A stretch of 64,000 nt of DNA, taken from Isochrysis galbana (Eukaryota > Haptophyta > Isochrysidales > Isochrysidaceae). Shown one piece after another: positions 21,334-32,300 of the stretch. Positions within the stretch are counted from its first letter, which is position 1. Each line of letters starts with the position of its first letter. A model generated the notes under the pieces. That model searched no databases, was not told the DNA's origin, and was given only the letters and a program-made list of their open reading frames with translations. The DNA lies in assembly GCA_018136815.1 (NCBI GenBank), contig CM030942.1, positions 621,797-685,796 of the forward strand. Reading direction: 5' to 3'. Made by a program: the position numbers and the translations under genes.

Positions 21334-21602
21334 GCAGAGGTCTCCAGTATAATGGTAGTATACTGGAGTGTAAAAGAGAAGCGCGCGCGGGTCGGATTCG
21401 AACCCCCGCCCTCTGCTTTTATGTGGCGCACATATATACCACTGGTGTATATGGCGCCACAAGCATGGTAGTATACTGGAGTGTAAAAGAGAAGCGCGCG
21501 CGGGTCGGATTCGAACCCCCGCCCTCTGCTTTTATGTGGCGCACATATATACCACTGTTGTGGCGCCATATACACCAGTGGTATATATGTGCGCCACATA
21601 AC
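21334..21602. repeat. tRNA-like repeat units alternating with palindrome arms
   Basis: 21334-21416 begins gcagagg and ends cctctgc (7-bp acceptor-like pairing). It contains agtataatggtagtatac (A-box/D-arm like) and gggtcggattcgaaccc (B-box/T-arm like), 83 nt in all. A second copy of the 3' half follows at 21467-21529 after one palindrome arm (21418-21466), and then a shortened hairpin (21531-21602). The T-stem does not fold canonically and no anticodon arm forms, so this is a tRNA-derived element rather than a working tRNA gene. Confidence 0.5.
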
Positions 21603-22060
21603 TTTGTCACACACACGGTGGGCGCCGGGGTAAAACCCACCATTTTACTCGGCAAGTTTTCGTGGCCCAAGGGCCAAGGGGGAGGTCTGTGTCCCAATGG
21701 GGCCCGGATATGTGTTAGTTGGGTGTATTGGGAACTTTCTACCGAAAAAAATCCTGAAATATCCTTAACCGTGAGATGGTCATTTTTCAACCCTAATAAA
21801 AAACCCTGTTTGACCGCCCTAGGTATAGGCGATGTCGACGTGGGCGCGGAGTGGCATTAGTAGCTTAGGGGTATACTGATGACACAGAGGTGTACTATCT
21901 TAGCACAGCTTCCCCCCCCCCCCCCCCCACCCCCACCCCAAGCATCCTGGAAGTTAGTCTAAGATACGCTCGGGCTCTAGATACTAGATACCCCGGAGAG
22001 GACCGTGAAGCAAGGGCGGCGGGCGAGCAGCAGACGGAGCCCTTCTCTCATGGGGATCTG

Positions 22061-22111
<51 letters not shown>

Positions 22112-22630
22112 GGAGAGAGCAGAGAGAGAGAGAATTTGGGAGTTCTCGTCCCCCTTCCTCCCTTGGCGCGAGTTGTTTTGTTGCGCGGGAAACCCCTCTC
22201 CCCTCTCTCCAGCCTCTTCACAGCGCGCACCCCCCCACACACACACACCTCTCGTCCACCCACCAATTCAATCCCGCAGAGCTCTGCTCTGCTTTCTCTT
22301 CTCTCTCGGCTAGTCCCTTCTAAAGTATATGTCACCCCCTCCTCCTCCCACGAGCCGTGTCCTCTCTCCTCCTCCTCCCTCTCTCCCCCCTTCTTTCTCT
22401 CCTCTCTCCTCTCTCTCATATCGTATGTGTTCTCCTCTCCCCTTCTCACCCTGCCTCCCTTCTCCCCGTCTTTCCCTTCTCTTCCCCTCGTTTTTCTCTC
22501 TCTCTGGACCCTCTCTCTCCCGTCGTGGCGCGAGGCACCCACCGCGCCGCCTTTCTCTCCTCTTTCTCTCTCGCCCCCCCTCTCTCCCCATTCCCCCCTT
22601 CTCCGCCCTCTCCCCGCGCGCCTCCTGGCC
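21603..22630. other. 5' region of the PIP-kinase gene with GA and CT tracts
   Basis: This contains a C-run at about 21911-21927, a perfect (GA)n tract at 22066-22109 and a pyrimidine-rich stretch at 22290-22620 leading up to the kinase start. Apparent long frames here are translations of CT repeats. Near 21780-21815 the phrase ccctgtttgaccgccctag recurs, inverted, at about 39318. Confidence 0.5.
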
Positions 22631-24949
22631 ATGCTGCGCCGGCGTTCCGAGCCCTCGCTCGGCGGCTCTCCAGCCGGCCCCTACAAGGAGCCTGCGGCCT
22701 CGTCGCTCCCTTCGAGCATGCGATACTCGCCGCCACCCTCACCCGTCCTGCCGCGCGCGCCCGCATTCAAGTCGGCCACACGCCGGCGGAGAGAGGCCAA
22801 GTACCTCTCCCCCCCCCGCGCTCGACGCCAAAATGCTCAGCGACGTCCACGCCAACTTTGCGCACCTCGACACCAACCACGACGGCTTACTCTCACTCCA
22901 GGAGTTCACCGCAGGACTTGGGCTGCTCGGCACGCACCATGATTTCGCGTCGATCATCTTTAACGCGTTCGACCGCTCCGGTGATGGCGTGATCGACAGG
23001 CGCGAGTTTGTTACCGCCATCGGCGTCATGCTCCACCCTGAGGACATCGAGAGGCAGGTCAGACACCTCATAACGCATACGCCCCCCCCGCGACCCAGCA
23101 CCTGTGAGCGGTCGTCCGCCTTCAGTTGGCGCGTGTGCGCGTGGATGTGTGGTCCAGCGGATGCCCCGTCCAGCGGATGCCCTGTCCAGCGGATACCTGC
23201 ATGAGGGCGCTACCCTTCCGCCACCATGCTCGCACTCATGCTCTCCTCCTCTGCCTTTGCCTCTGTCTCTCTGTTCCCCAGATCGAACTCGCGTTCGATG
23301 CGTATGACCTCAATGGTGACGGTCAGCTCGATCGCTGGGAGCTTCGCTCCGTTATGGGCGCGGTGTTCTCGGCCCTCTGCTCGATGGGTGTGCCCTATTG
23401 CCGTTCCCGATTCTCGCCCGGCATAGCTAAAAACTCCGCTGACGAGCTCTTCGAGCTGCTGGACGCGGATCACAAGGGCTATGTCTCCAGGGACGACTAC
23501 CTTTCCCTTGTGGAAAGACAGCCAGAGGTTTTCCGCGAGCTGGTGGGGTTCGGATCGGTAGCGGGCGCACCTGGTATCCCACGCCGGACAGGGTTCGATC
23601 GGTATCCACAGCGAGTCCCAGCCAGGGGGCAGAGGTCGCGACGCCGCATGGAACGCGGCCGCTCGGTCATCGTGGGCGATTCAAACTGGGAGCTCGTGGT
23701 GCAGATGATGCTAGGCATTCGCATTTCGCTCGCGGCTGTCGACGAGGCTGCGGCCGAGGAGGTCGCCCTCGAGGCAGGCGCCTCCCGTCAGCAAGCGAGC
23801 GTGCGCAGTCTCTCCAGCCAGAGTAGTGGCGCCAGCAGCGCATTCCATACTCCGCGAGTCACATACAATGTGAAGAAAAGGACTGATGCGTACGTCACTG
23901 AAAAGTTGCAGCGTCACCTGCTTGAAGTGTATAAATTCACGTTGCCATCGCATCCCGGCGCCGGAGGCAAACCTCAGCGGCTGGTACAGTTCAAGGACTA
24001 TGCACCGCTCATCTTCCGTCGGCTGCGTGCGCTATTCGGCGTCGCTGAGGATGACTACACCATGGCTCTAGGCCCTGAGCAGATCTTAGGCCACCTACTT
24101 GTAGGGACGTTGGCGACGCTGTCGGAGCTCTTTTCGGAGGGCAAGTCTGGGTCCTTCTTCTACTTCTCTACGGATGGGCAATATCTCATCAAAACAATCC
24201 CGAAGCGCGAGGCGTCCTCACTGCGCACCGTGCTCGGCGCCTACCTCGCGCACGTCGAGGCGCACCCGGACACACTACTGCCATGCTACCTCGGCTTCCA
24301 CAGAATAACAATGCCAGGGCAAAGCGACCTGTACTTCGTTGTGATGTCCAATGTCTTCGCCACCGAGCGCACCATTCACAATAGGTACGATCTGAAGGGC
24401 TCATACCTCGGCCGGTCTGCTGGTGCGGCCAAGCTCAAGGCGCACCCTGATGCTGTACGCAAGGACCTAGACTTGAAGAGGCCCTTTGCCGTGGGTCGCT
24501 CGCGCCGTAAGGCTATCTTGACGCAGTTGAGCATTGATGTCGAATTCTTGAGATCCCTGGACCTTCTAGACTACTCCCTCCTCGTCGGCATTCACTTCTC
24601 CACTCGTGATTCCCCGGACTCGGAATCCCTGGATCGCATAGCAAGCACGCGGGGGGGCTCTGATCGTGATGAGCATATTCCGCCTAGGGCGGCACCGCCA
24701 CGCCAAGGCTTGGGTCGATGGGCCGATGCCCCCGATGGCGGCATCAATGCGGTGGCTTGCGAGGGCCGAGAGGACGAGGTCTACTTTATAGGCATCATCG
24801 ACATCCTCACTGTGTGGTCTCCCGCAAAGAGCCTGGAGTCGATGACCAAGCGGATTTTACACCCTATGCACAGTTCTGGAGTGTCATGCGTTCCACCTTC
24901 CAAATATGCGGCACGCTTCCAGCGTGCTATGCGCAACTGGTTTGAGTAG
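22631..24949 (+). CDS. EF-hand/phosphatidylinositol phosphate kinase fusion
   Basis: Two exons (22631-23057 and 23282-24949; GT-AG, phase 0) give about 697 residues, provided the nine-C run near 22809-22817 is read as eight; as given it shifts the frame between the start and the first EF-hand. The N-terminal third holds calmodulin-type EF-hands: Asp-Thr-Asn-His-Asp-Gly-Leu-Leu, Asp-Arg-Ser-Gly-Asp-Gly-Val-Ile, Asp-Leu-Asn-Gly-Asp-Gly-Gln-Leu and a weaker Asp-Ala-Asp-His-Lys-Gly. The C-terminal kinase shows Ser-Gly-Ser-Phe-Phe-Tyr-Phe, Ile-Lys-Thr, Tyr-Asp-Leu-Lys-Gly-Ser-Tyr-Leu-Gly-Arg, Asp-Tyr-Ser-Leu-Leu, Gly-Ile-Ile-Asp-Ile-Leu and Pro-Pro-Ser-Lys-Tyr-Ala-Ala-Arg-Phe. These are the catalytic landmarks of type I/II PIP kinases making PI(4,5)P2. 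Calcium control of the kinase is a direct inference from the fusion. Confidence 0.88.
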
Positions 24950-25849
24950 GGCGTGTGGCTCCTTTCTCTCAAGTTTCACACGTGCGAGGCAATGGCATTT
25001 CGAGAGAACGTTCTGGATCTTCCACGCATAGTATTCATGCCTGCAAGGCTTGAACCGCTTGAACCCCTTGTGGACCGGACCGGCTTGATCCGAGACACTC
25101 GGGAATTTTGTTACATGTCCACCGCTATTCGCATTCAAGTCCATCTACGCATCCACTCGGATATACCGCATAGGGTGTCTTGGGTTACTTCTATGCAAGC
25201 AGCTATCTTCGACGTTTGCCCACACTCTGCCCCCGAGCTGGCGGCCAAGCGCTACGTTGATTCTCTCATGCGAGGATATTCTCACTCGCTGCGATTTGTA
25301 CTCAAGTTTGACGCCTTCAAAGTGCACACATAATGCCAAATGCATGGCGGGCCCTAGACCTTCTGTGTGCCTACAAGAATGCGCCGACGCAGCTCGACGC
25401 AGCTATCGCGTTCCGTCCCAACATTCCCAGCCACTCGTAAGGCACACGACTTGAGCAGCGCCCTCGCGCAATGAAGGAGTAGGGGCGCTGGTATTGTGAT
25501 TAGGGAGCATGTGGACGTGTGCAGGCTGGACGGAGTTCAGGCAGGGCCATGGGAAGTCGGTGCTTGTCATGTGGCAGTGTCTATTGTTGTGTGTTGAGCG
25601 CGTGTGGGCTGGTGCTGGGTGGTGCGTATGTGTGCTTTGCGTGGAAGAGGTATTCTCACCGCACACGCGGCCCTGCACAAGTGTCGCGCGTAGCCACGCC
25701 CGCTTACTTTCCCAATCCCTCCTGCCTTGCCCTTGCGCCTCCTCCCCTCAAGCTCAAGCTGTACTTAGGGGCTCGGGATTTGGGGTTTCTAGTGGGCGGT
25801 AAGAATATTTTGAAGATTTTACCCCTAGCCCCTAGTTAGGCGAGAAGCG
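24950..25849. other. Intergenic stretch with a reversed SINE-like copy
   Basis: No gene is supported. 25643-25775, read on the minus strand, matches the S1 family (gcgcaagggcaaggcagg, gtaagcgggcgtggct, gcgtgtgcggtgagaata). 25800-25835 carries another aagaatattttgaagatttt tail in plus orientation. Confidence 0.5.
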
Positions 25850-26055
25850 CTCAATCACCATCAATCACCCACAGCATAGAAAAGCGTTCAATCACCATCA
25901 GTCTACACGTGGAACGCGTTCAAGCTCGCCATCACCCCCACCGCATGGAAAAGCGTTCAATCACCATCAGCCTACACATGGAAAAGCGTTCAATCGCGGA
26001 AGATCGTGGGGATCATGAGGGTAGCTATCCAACCCACTCGTTTGGCAAGAGGGTG
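25850..26055 (+). repeat. Short tandem array 'gcgttcaatcaccatca', copy A
   Basis: Imperfect tandem units alternate two endings: one with 'cctacacgtggaacgcg' wording and one with 'ccccaccgcatggaaaa' wording. The array ends in a unique segment (tcgcggaagatcgtggggat through caacccactcgtttggcaag). The same ordered structure occurs inverted at 61225-61475, with more units. The left edge shared by both is aggcgagaagcgctcaatc. Confidence 0.75.
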
Positions 26056-26096
26056 AGCGGATCCCAAACTTTGCCGAGCGTTTGCGCCCCGACTTC

Positions 26097-28620
26097 TGTC
26101 GCATTCGCGAATCGACACTCGTTAGGCTTCGCTCTTCTCTTCGTCGTTCGGTATTTATCGTTATAATTCTCTGCTTTCTCTCGTTCTCGGTCAAAAGCTT
26201 CGCTAGGATGCATGGGATCGTGGGTTGTGGGGCGCCCTCTCTCTTTCTCTCGAAGGAGAAGGGAAGTTTCCCCACCTTTCTTCCTCCCAGGCGCCTCGCA
26301 GATAGGTTTAATTTGCTATCTCCCCTGCGTTTCTTTATCTGCTTCTGGGGGCAATCAGGTTTAATTTGCAATCTCATCGCATCTTCCCCTTAGGCACATC
26401 GCACTCCTTTCGTCTTATTCGGTAGGTCTCTTGGAATCCTGTGCGGCAGGATTGCCCCTCGTTTCCGTTATGGTGCGATTCCCGTTCCAGACAAGATCGC
26501 CGACAGATCGCCCTTTGATCGTCGTCCGTCGTTGTCTGATCGGAGTGTTTGGGTTTGATTTCAGTCGAGTTATGTGAGAAAGTCGTGGGGCGAGAGTCGG
26601 GGTGTTTTCCTGGGTGTCTTTGTCCGTCGTCCTGACGTCGGTCGTCATCCGTCGTCGCTCTCGCTCTCGTCGCTCTCGCTCTCGTAACACTCAGACCCTA
26701 CAAACTCGCCTCGCCTCGCCAGCCCCTGCCACCACAGCCCTCCTCACACTCACCCTCGCCTTTCGCCGCTCGTTCCATGTCGCTTTCGCCGCCGTCCTCG
26801 CCCTCGCTCAAGCCCGCCTGCCCGCCTTCCTCTGCTGACGGGCTTCAGCCCGTCAGCACCTCTGAAGTGGCCTCCCTCGCCGCGCCTGCCGCCGGCTTTG
26901 CCCCTTCCTCATTGCCCTCAGGCCCTATGGGCCATCCCAATTCGTCAGGTGTAGAATCATTTCCGGTGCGTCCCGCGCTGGACGTCTCAATGGGGGTCTC
27001 CCCCACCCCCCACCTCTGCAGAGTCGGGCACCTTACCTGCCCTGCCTCCTTCCTCCTCTCCGGACGGACATCCACCACCACCCTCGCAGTGGGAGGTGAT
27101 GCCCTCCCTCACCTCTCCTCCTGATCTCTCTGCGGTCTCCCCACCATCATCTCCGCCTTCGCCGCCGGAGCCCATGGGAGACAGGTCCAAGCCCGAGTCT
27201 CACCAGGGTGAGGATAATCCTCTGGAAGGATTCCTCCCCTCTTCTCGCTCAGGCCTCGAGGCGGTTAGTTTTCGCCCTGTTTGGTTTAGTTCGTGTGTGT
27301 CTGTGTGACGAGGGAACTTTTTGAGTCCCTGCGTTGTAGTCTCTCGTGTCTACCTTGGACCTAAGAAGCTCTCATTCTCCTTCTCTCTCTTCCTCTAGCT
27401 CGCTAGCTAGCCTCGGCCCTACCCTCCAACGCCGCGCGTTGTGAGCCTCCGAACCTCCGTCTCTCTTCTCGTCCCTCGCACTCGATGGTAGAAGCTGTCA
27501 GACCCGACTTCTACTATGACCTCTCCGACATATTCCCGCAAGCAACCACCTACGACTCCTTCACGGCCGCGTCAGCTGCCGGCTCGATCGAACGGCCCTC
27601 TGCCCACGAGCCAGTAGTCATCGCGTGTTCGACATTCCGCCTAGCCAAGTTTCAGCGCGCTTGACTCTGGTTCAAGCCGCTGAAGACTTGCTCGTTCATC
27701 TCGCGCGCACTCGTCCTTCCTTGAAGGAGGGCGAGACCCTCTCGTACGTTATCGATCTCGCTTTCCAGCGCGCCGCCGCCCACGGTGCCGCGCATGTTAT
27801 GCCGAAAGATATCGCCGAGGCGGCGCAGCTTGTTCTGCGCCCTAGCCAGTCGCCTGAGTCTCCGGCTCAGATACTTCCCATATACTTCGACGAAATCTGT
27901 GTCACGCTCGGCGACATTAGGCGTGACGTCGATGCCCGCCGCCTCACCGCCGCGGAGCGTCATTGGACCACCACCGAGGTGGAGCTTCTTGCTGCCCTGG
28001 AAAGCATTCGCACTTGGCGACCGTACCTTGGGGCCGGCACAACTTCCGCCTCGTCATCGATCACCAAGCTCTTTGTTGGTTGCACACCATGAAGGACACC
28101 GTCCAGGGTGGGCCGGCGTCGCGTCTGATGCGCTGGGCGCTCAAGTTGTCCGAGTATCGCTTCACCGTCGAGCACAAGCCGGGCGCTAATCACAAAGACG
28201 CGGATGGAGTGTCACGCTTGGTGGCTGCAGACGATGGGACGTCGGAGACGTCCGCTCCTAAGCAGGGGGGTGGGCAGCTGCTAGCCGCCGTCGTCCCTAA
28301 CTCTCGCTCCACCACGGCATCGAATAATCAGTCGCCAGCCGTCGCCGCCTCTCGTTCTCGTACCACCACGGCATCCAGTCTGCAAGCTGACGAACGATCG
28401 TCCAGGTTGTCCTCTACGACCAGGGATTCTATCAACCTCTCCTACCTCGACGTCGGTACACCCAACGCCGAGGCGCTCAAGGAGGCACAGGCCGAGGACC
28501 CCGACTGCCACGACCTCATCCGCTTTCTCTCTTCCGCTCCTCATAACCCCGACCTCGACCATCGTCGCTTGCGTTGGCTTAGTCGCGAATCTTCTCGATC
28601 CTCTCTGTCGCATTCATCCT
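26097..28620 (+). mobile_element. Degraded Ty3/gypsy-type LTR retroelement
   Basis: From 26097 a leader (LTR or 5' UTR) leads to a Ser/Pro-rich gag-like start at 26777 (Met-Ser-Leu-Ser-Pro-Pro-Ser-Ser-Pro). After a large deletion, 27880-28217 encodes an RNase H-like segment: Leu-Thr-Ala-Ala-Glu-Arg-His-Trp, Glu-Leu-Leu-Ala-Ala-Leu, Val-Ile-Asp-His-Gln-Ala-Leu, Glu-Tyr-Arg-Phe-Thr-Val-Glu-His-Lys-Pro-Gly and Ala-Asp-Gly-Val-Ser-Arg-Leu. The last phrases are the Ty3/gypsy signature. A one-base shift near 28033 and several stops show it is dead. 28440-28600 resembles the start of an integrase zinc-binding region. No complete LTR pair could be defined. Confidence 0.75.
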
Positions 28621-29322
28621 AGATGCTAGATGATGCGATCGATTTCCAGGCTCTTATCTCCAGGTCCTTTGCCGTGCGGCCACACGGTAAAAAGCTCAGG
28701 CACTTCTAGGTTGGTAGGGTTCGTCCCTAGCGACCTAGAATTCAGGTTTTCGTTTCGTTCCTTCTACCCTGTTTATCAGGTGCAGCGTGTGCAATGTGGG
28801 GGCAGGGGAGGCCAGGGCCCAGCCCCAGCCTCCTCTGCCCCCTCAGTTGGCCTCCGGGCAGGAGCCTCAAGGGCTCGCCAGCGGCCAGAGGGCAGCTGCA
28901 CGCCTGTCGCGGGCACGCCATCGCGCGTGCCACAGGAGAGGGGAAAGAGAGCGCGGGGAAGGGGGAAGGGGGTGGCTCCGCCCACCGAAAAATAGGTAAA
29001 ACCCGCGCCTGTTTACAGTTTTCGTCGGGACTGAGGCCGCCGCCAGCCCGTAAGACGCAGGAGGGAGGGGGGAGCGGATCATCGGGGGCGTTCGCGGGCC
29101 ACAAGACCATATCTAAGCCCTTCATTCACCCCAATCCCCCTAGTAGTGCGTAGTGCACAGGGGGAACCACTCGATGGTGGGGGGAGCAGGGCCGGGGGAG
29201 AAGTTTGCTGCGTGAAAGTAGTGGGTCCTTCGCCGTGTGTGCGGTGTTAATATGATACATTTTTTTTCAACCCAATCAATATCCAATATCCCCCACATCT
29301 ATTACTGTTGGTTGGCGACTCT
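28621..29322. other. Intergenic stretch downstream of the retroelement
   Basis: No gene was recognised. GC-rich sequence at 28790-29000 gives open frames on all strands without protein-like features. The 3' UTR of the exonuclease-helicase gene (minus) probably lies in 29200-29322. Confidence 0.4.
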
Positions 29323-32300
29323 TCATTCGCCTCTTGGCATCTGCATCAACTCCTGGTGTAACCGATGCTGAGCGCTCGATCCATCGAGTTCCTCCTCCTC
29401 CGCAAGTATTTCTTGGACGAATTCCGCATCATCATTCTCCGCGTCCGGTTGCTCAATAGGCGGACCAAGGTATACACCCTTTGTAATGCATGTCCGAAGA
29501 AGTTCATTCCAACAAGGATCAAGCTGAAGGACATTTGGGTTGCCCACGATGATCATGAGTGCACGAGCACGGGTGGTGGCCACATTGAATCGCTTGGGAT
29601 TGTCAAGAAAGCCTAGGTTATGAGACCGATCGAACGCCGTCCACTCACTGGAGGAGCGCACGGTAGAGATGATAATGACACGATGCTCATCACCTTGAAA
29701 TTTCTCAACTGAGCCAACCTTGATATCGTTGCCCAAGCGCTTGTGCTGGAGGGCAAGTTGAATCTTCTGCACTTGCTTGCTGTAGGGTGAGATGATCCCG
29801 ATGTCACTCGCCTTCAACTGCGGTCGCATCTGAAGTAGGCTCGAAACATAATGCACGACAAGAAAGATCTCGTCAGGGTTGAACCACGAGGGTGATTTCT
29901 CTTCGCGCGTGTCGCGTCCAACAACCCCGTGCCACAATAAAGGCACGCCGTGCACCGGAAGCTCCTCCCACTTGAGACAGCTAGAAATAAGGGCTCGGTC
30001 GGCGAGACTGAGGAGTTCATCGTCGTAGAACAGGCGGTTTGGCACCTCGAGCAGTTGCGGGTGGGAGCGGTAATTCCGAATGAGCTTGGTGATAATATCG
30101 GTGTTGTACTCGCATCGCCCATCGCCACGATCGAGGCGTGCATAGAGAGGCCGGTCCATCAAGCGCTCCATGAATGATTTTGCTAGGCCGTGCTGTGCTG
30201 CTAGATCGTGGTGGATTATAGGGCCCAGCTGCTTTGGGTCGCCAGCAAGCACAAGTTGCCCTTTGTCACCTAAAAGACAAGCCACTGGAGCAACCGCTTC
30301 CGGCTCGATCGCTTGCCCGGACTCATCTAGCACGATTAGGTCGAAGTGGCCCCGCTCCACACCCTCGTTTATCAGGCCTGCTGCGGTAGCCATAGTTGCA
30401 ACGAGGACAATCGGGCGGATCAAGTCGTCAAGGTGCATGGTGAAAGAATCCTCTTCAGGGTCCCAATTAGTGAACCTGCGTTGTGGGTCACGCAGCACTT
30501 CCGGTAGCTGCTTCAGAGACTGCGACTTGGCGACCACGCGCATTAGCTCGGTGCGAGGAGCGAGCACCTCTGCGAGACGGCAACAAATCAAGTTGGCCGC
30601 CGCATTGGTAGGAGCGCATACGAGGATGTGGAACCTCTTGATGTCGCTGGAAGCGTTAGAGACCCCCGCAAGCGTTGTTGGTTGCAGGAAGCGCGCGCAT
30701 TGCAGGATGGCCTCAACGAGCGTGGTCGTCTTCCCAGTGCCGGGCGGCCCAAAGAGTACATACGGAACGTTGCGCGCAGGGGCTCGCACAATCGCTGCAA
30801 CTGCTTGCCGCTGCTCGTGATTAAGAGTGCGATTGAAAGGCCGCGAGTTCCCGTCGACGAGTCGTGGTTCTGGGGACGTTGCAAGATGCTCCTGGGCTGG
30901 GAAGAGAATGCTTGCTACCAGATTGCCAACGTGGGAGAGGCCCTGATGGAATCGGCGCATCGACAAGCGGTTGAATCTGAATTGCACCTCGACCTTCTCG
31001 CCGGGAGTATAGGCGAAGGATTTGGCGAGCGCAATGCCCACTCTCGCCAGCTCCACTTTCTCCACGCGGCCTTCGTAGCGGCGCGTGGTACCAACTATCT
31101 TCACGGAGATACTGTCGTAGAGGAGCACGCTTGGCCGATTCTCCGCTAGACCCGGCACTTCGAGGAAGTGAAGGCGCCCGTGCTGTGTGAGTGACGTGGC
31201 CCGATCCTCGACCATATCAAAGCAGCTCAGGTCAGCGAGTAGTTGCGTTTCCTCGATGTAGAGTAGGCCGCGAAAATGCTCTTGATACACGTTGATTGCT
31301 GTGCGGCCTTCGAGAACAGAGGCTAGTTGTTCGGCCCTGCGCATTAGTTCCATCTCTGCGAGACCCTGCTTTATCTTGGTAGCCCATCCAGACTCTTCTA
31401 ATTTGAATTGCTTCAATGGCACGACGGGCGGAGGCCTAGGCGGTCTCTCCGGCGCCGGAGCGCGCACTTCATCTTTTGTTGGACTACGGACATGGCGCTG
31501 ACGCTTCGGTCGCACATACTTAGAGCTCGGCTTGAGCAACTCGCTGAGCTCGGCGTCGCCACAGGACATCTCGAGGTAACGACCAATCGAAAAGCGCTTG
31601 CGGCCTATTTTGAAGCTGATACTCAGAATGTCTCGGGCGACACCGACAATGCGCGGCTGGGTCTTCACGGCGAACGTCCATGTGGTGTCCGGTTGCATCG
31701 GCACATGCGAGTCCTGAGGCACATCGGCAACGAGTTCGAACCCCTGGTTACCGTGGAGCAATCGGGCTTGCACGATGGAGGCGATGTGATTGGAGCGGTT
31801 GTACACGATACCACTGTGCGTGGTGCACGAGCCGTGCTCGAGCACATCGAATTTCATGTGACTGACGTGGATGCCATGCTTGTCCGACTCGATGCGCGTT
31901 TTTTGACTATCCAATAATTCTTGCGGGGTCGAGTGAGCGAGCTTGATGCGCAGGTCGCTACCTCTGCTGAAGGCCACGCGAAGTGCAAGGACGGGATCGG
32001 CATCGCGGAGATTCTTGGCATACGTACGAAATCTGAGGTGATACAGCAATTTGTCAAGGCTGATAGTGTGCAATCGTCCAGCTGAGAATTCGAGTGATTT
32101 CCACTCGCCGTAGGCTGCAGCAAACATGCTCCTCGTCGCGCACTTCTCCCGTAGGGCCTTCGACTCCGCGAGCGCACGTGCAAAGGCGAGGGAGCTCTCG
32201 GGCTTATGCATGAGGATGGGTGGCAAAGGCTCATCATGGACAGCAACTTGCACCTCAGACTGCATGTGCCTCCTTCGACGCACAAGAAGCCGCACTATTC

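Noticed and set aside
21334..21416. A functional tRNA gene
   Set aside because: The acceptor-like ends pair, but the T-arm needs a 13-nt loop and no anticodon stem forms; kept as a tRNA-like repeat only.
21890..22942. A 350-codon plus-strand frame upstream of the PIP kinase
   Set aside because: It crosses GA and CT repeats and reads the kinase's first exon in the wrong frame after the C-run; only the part from 22631 is retained.
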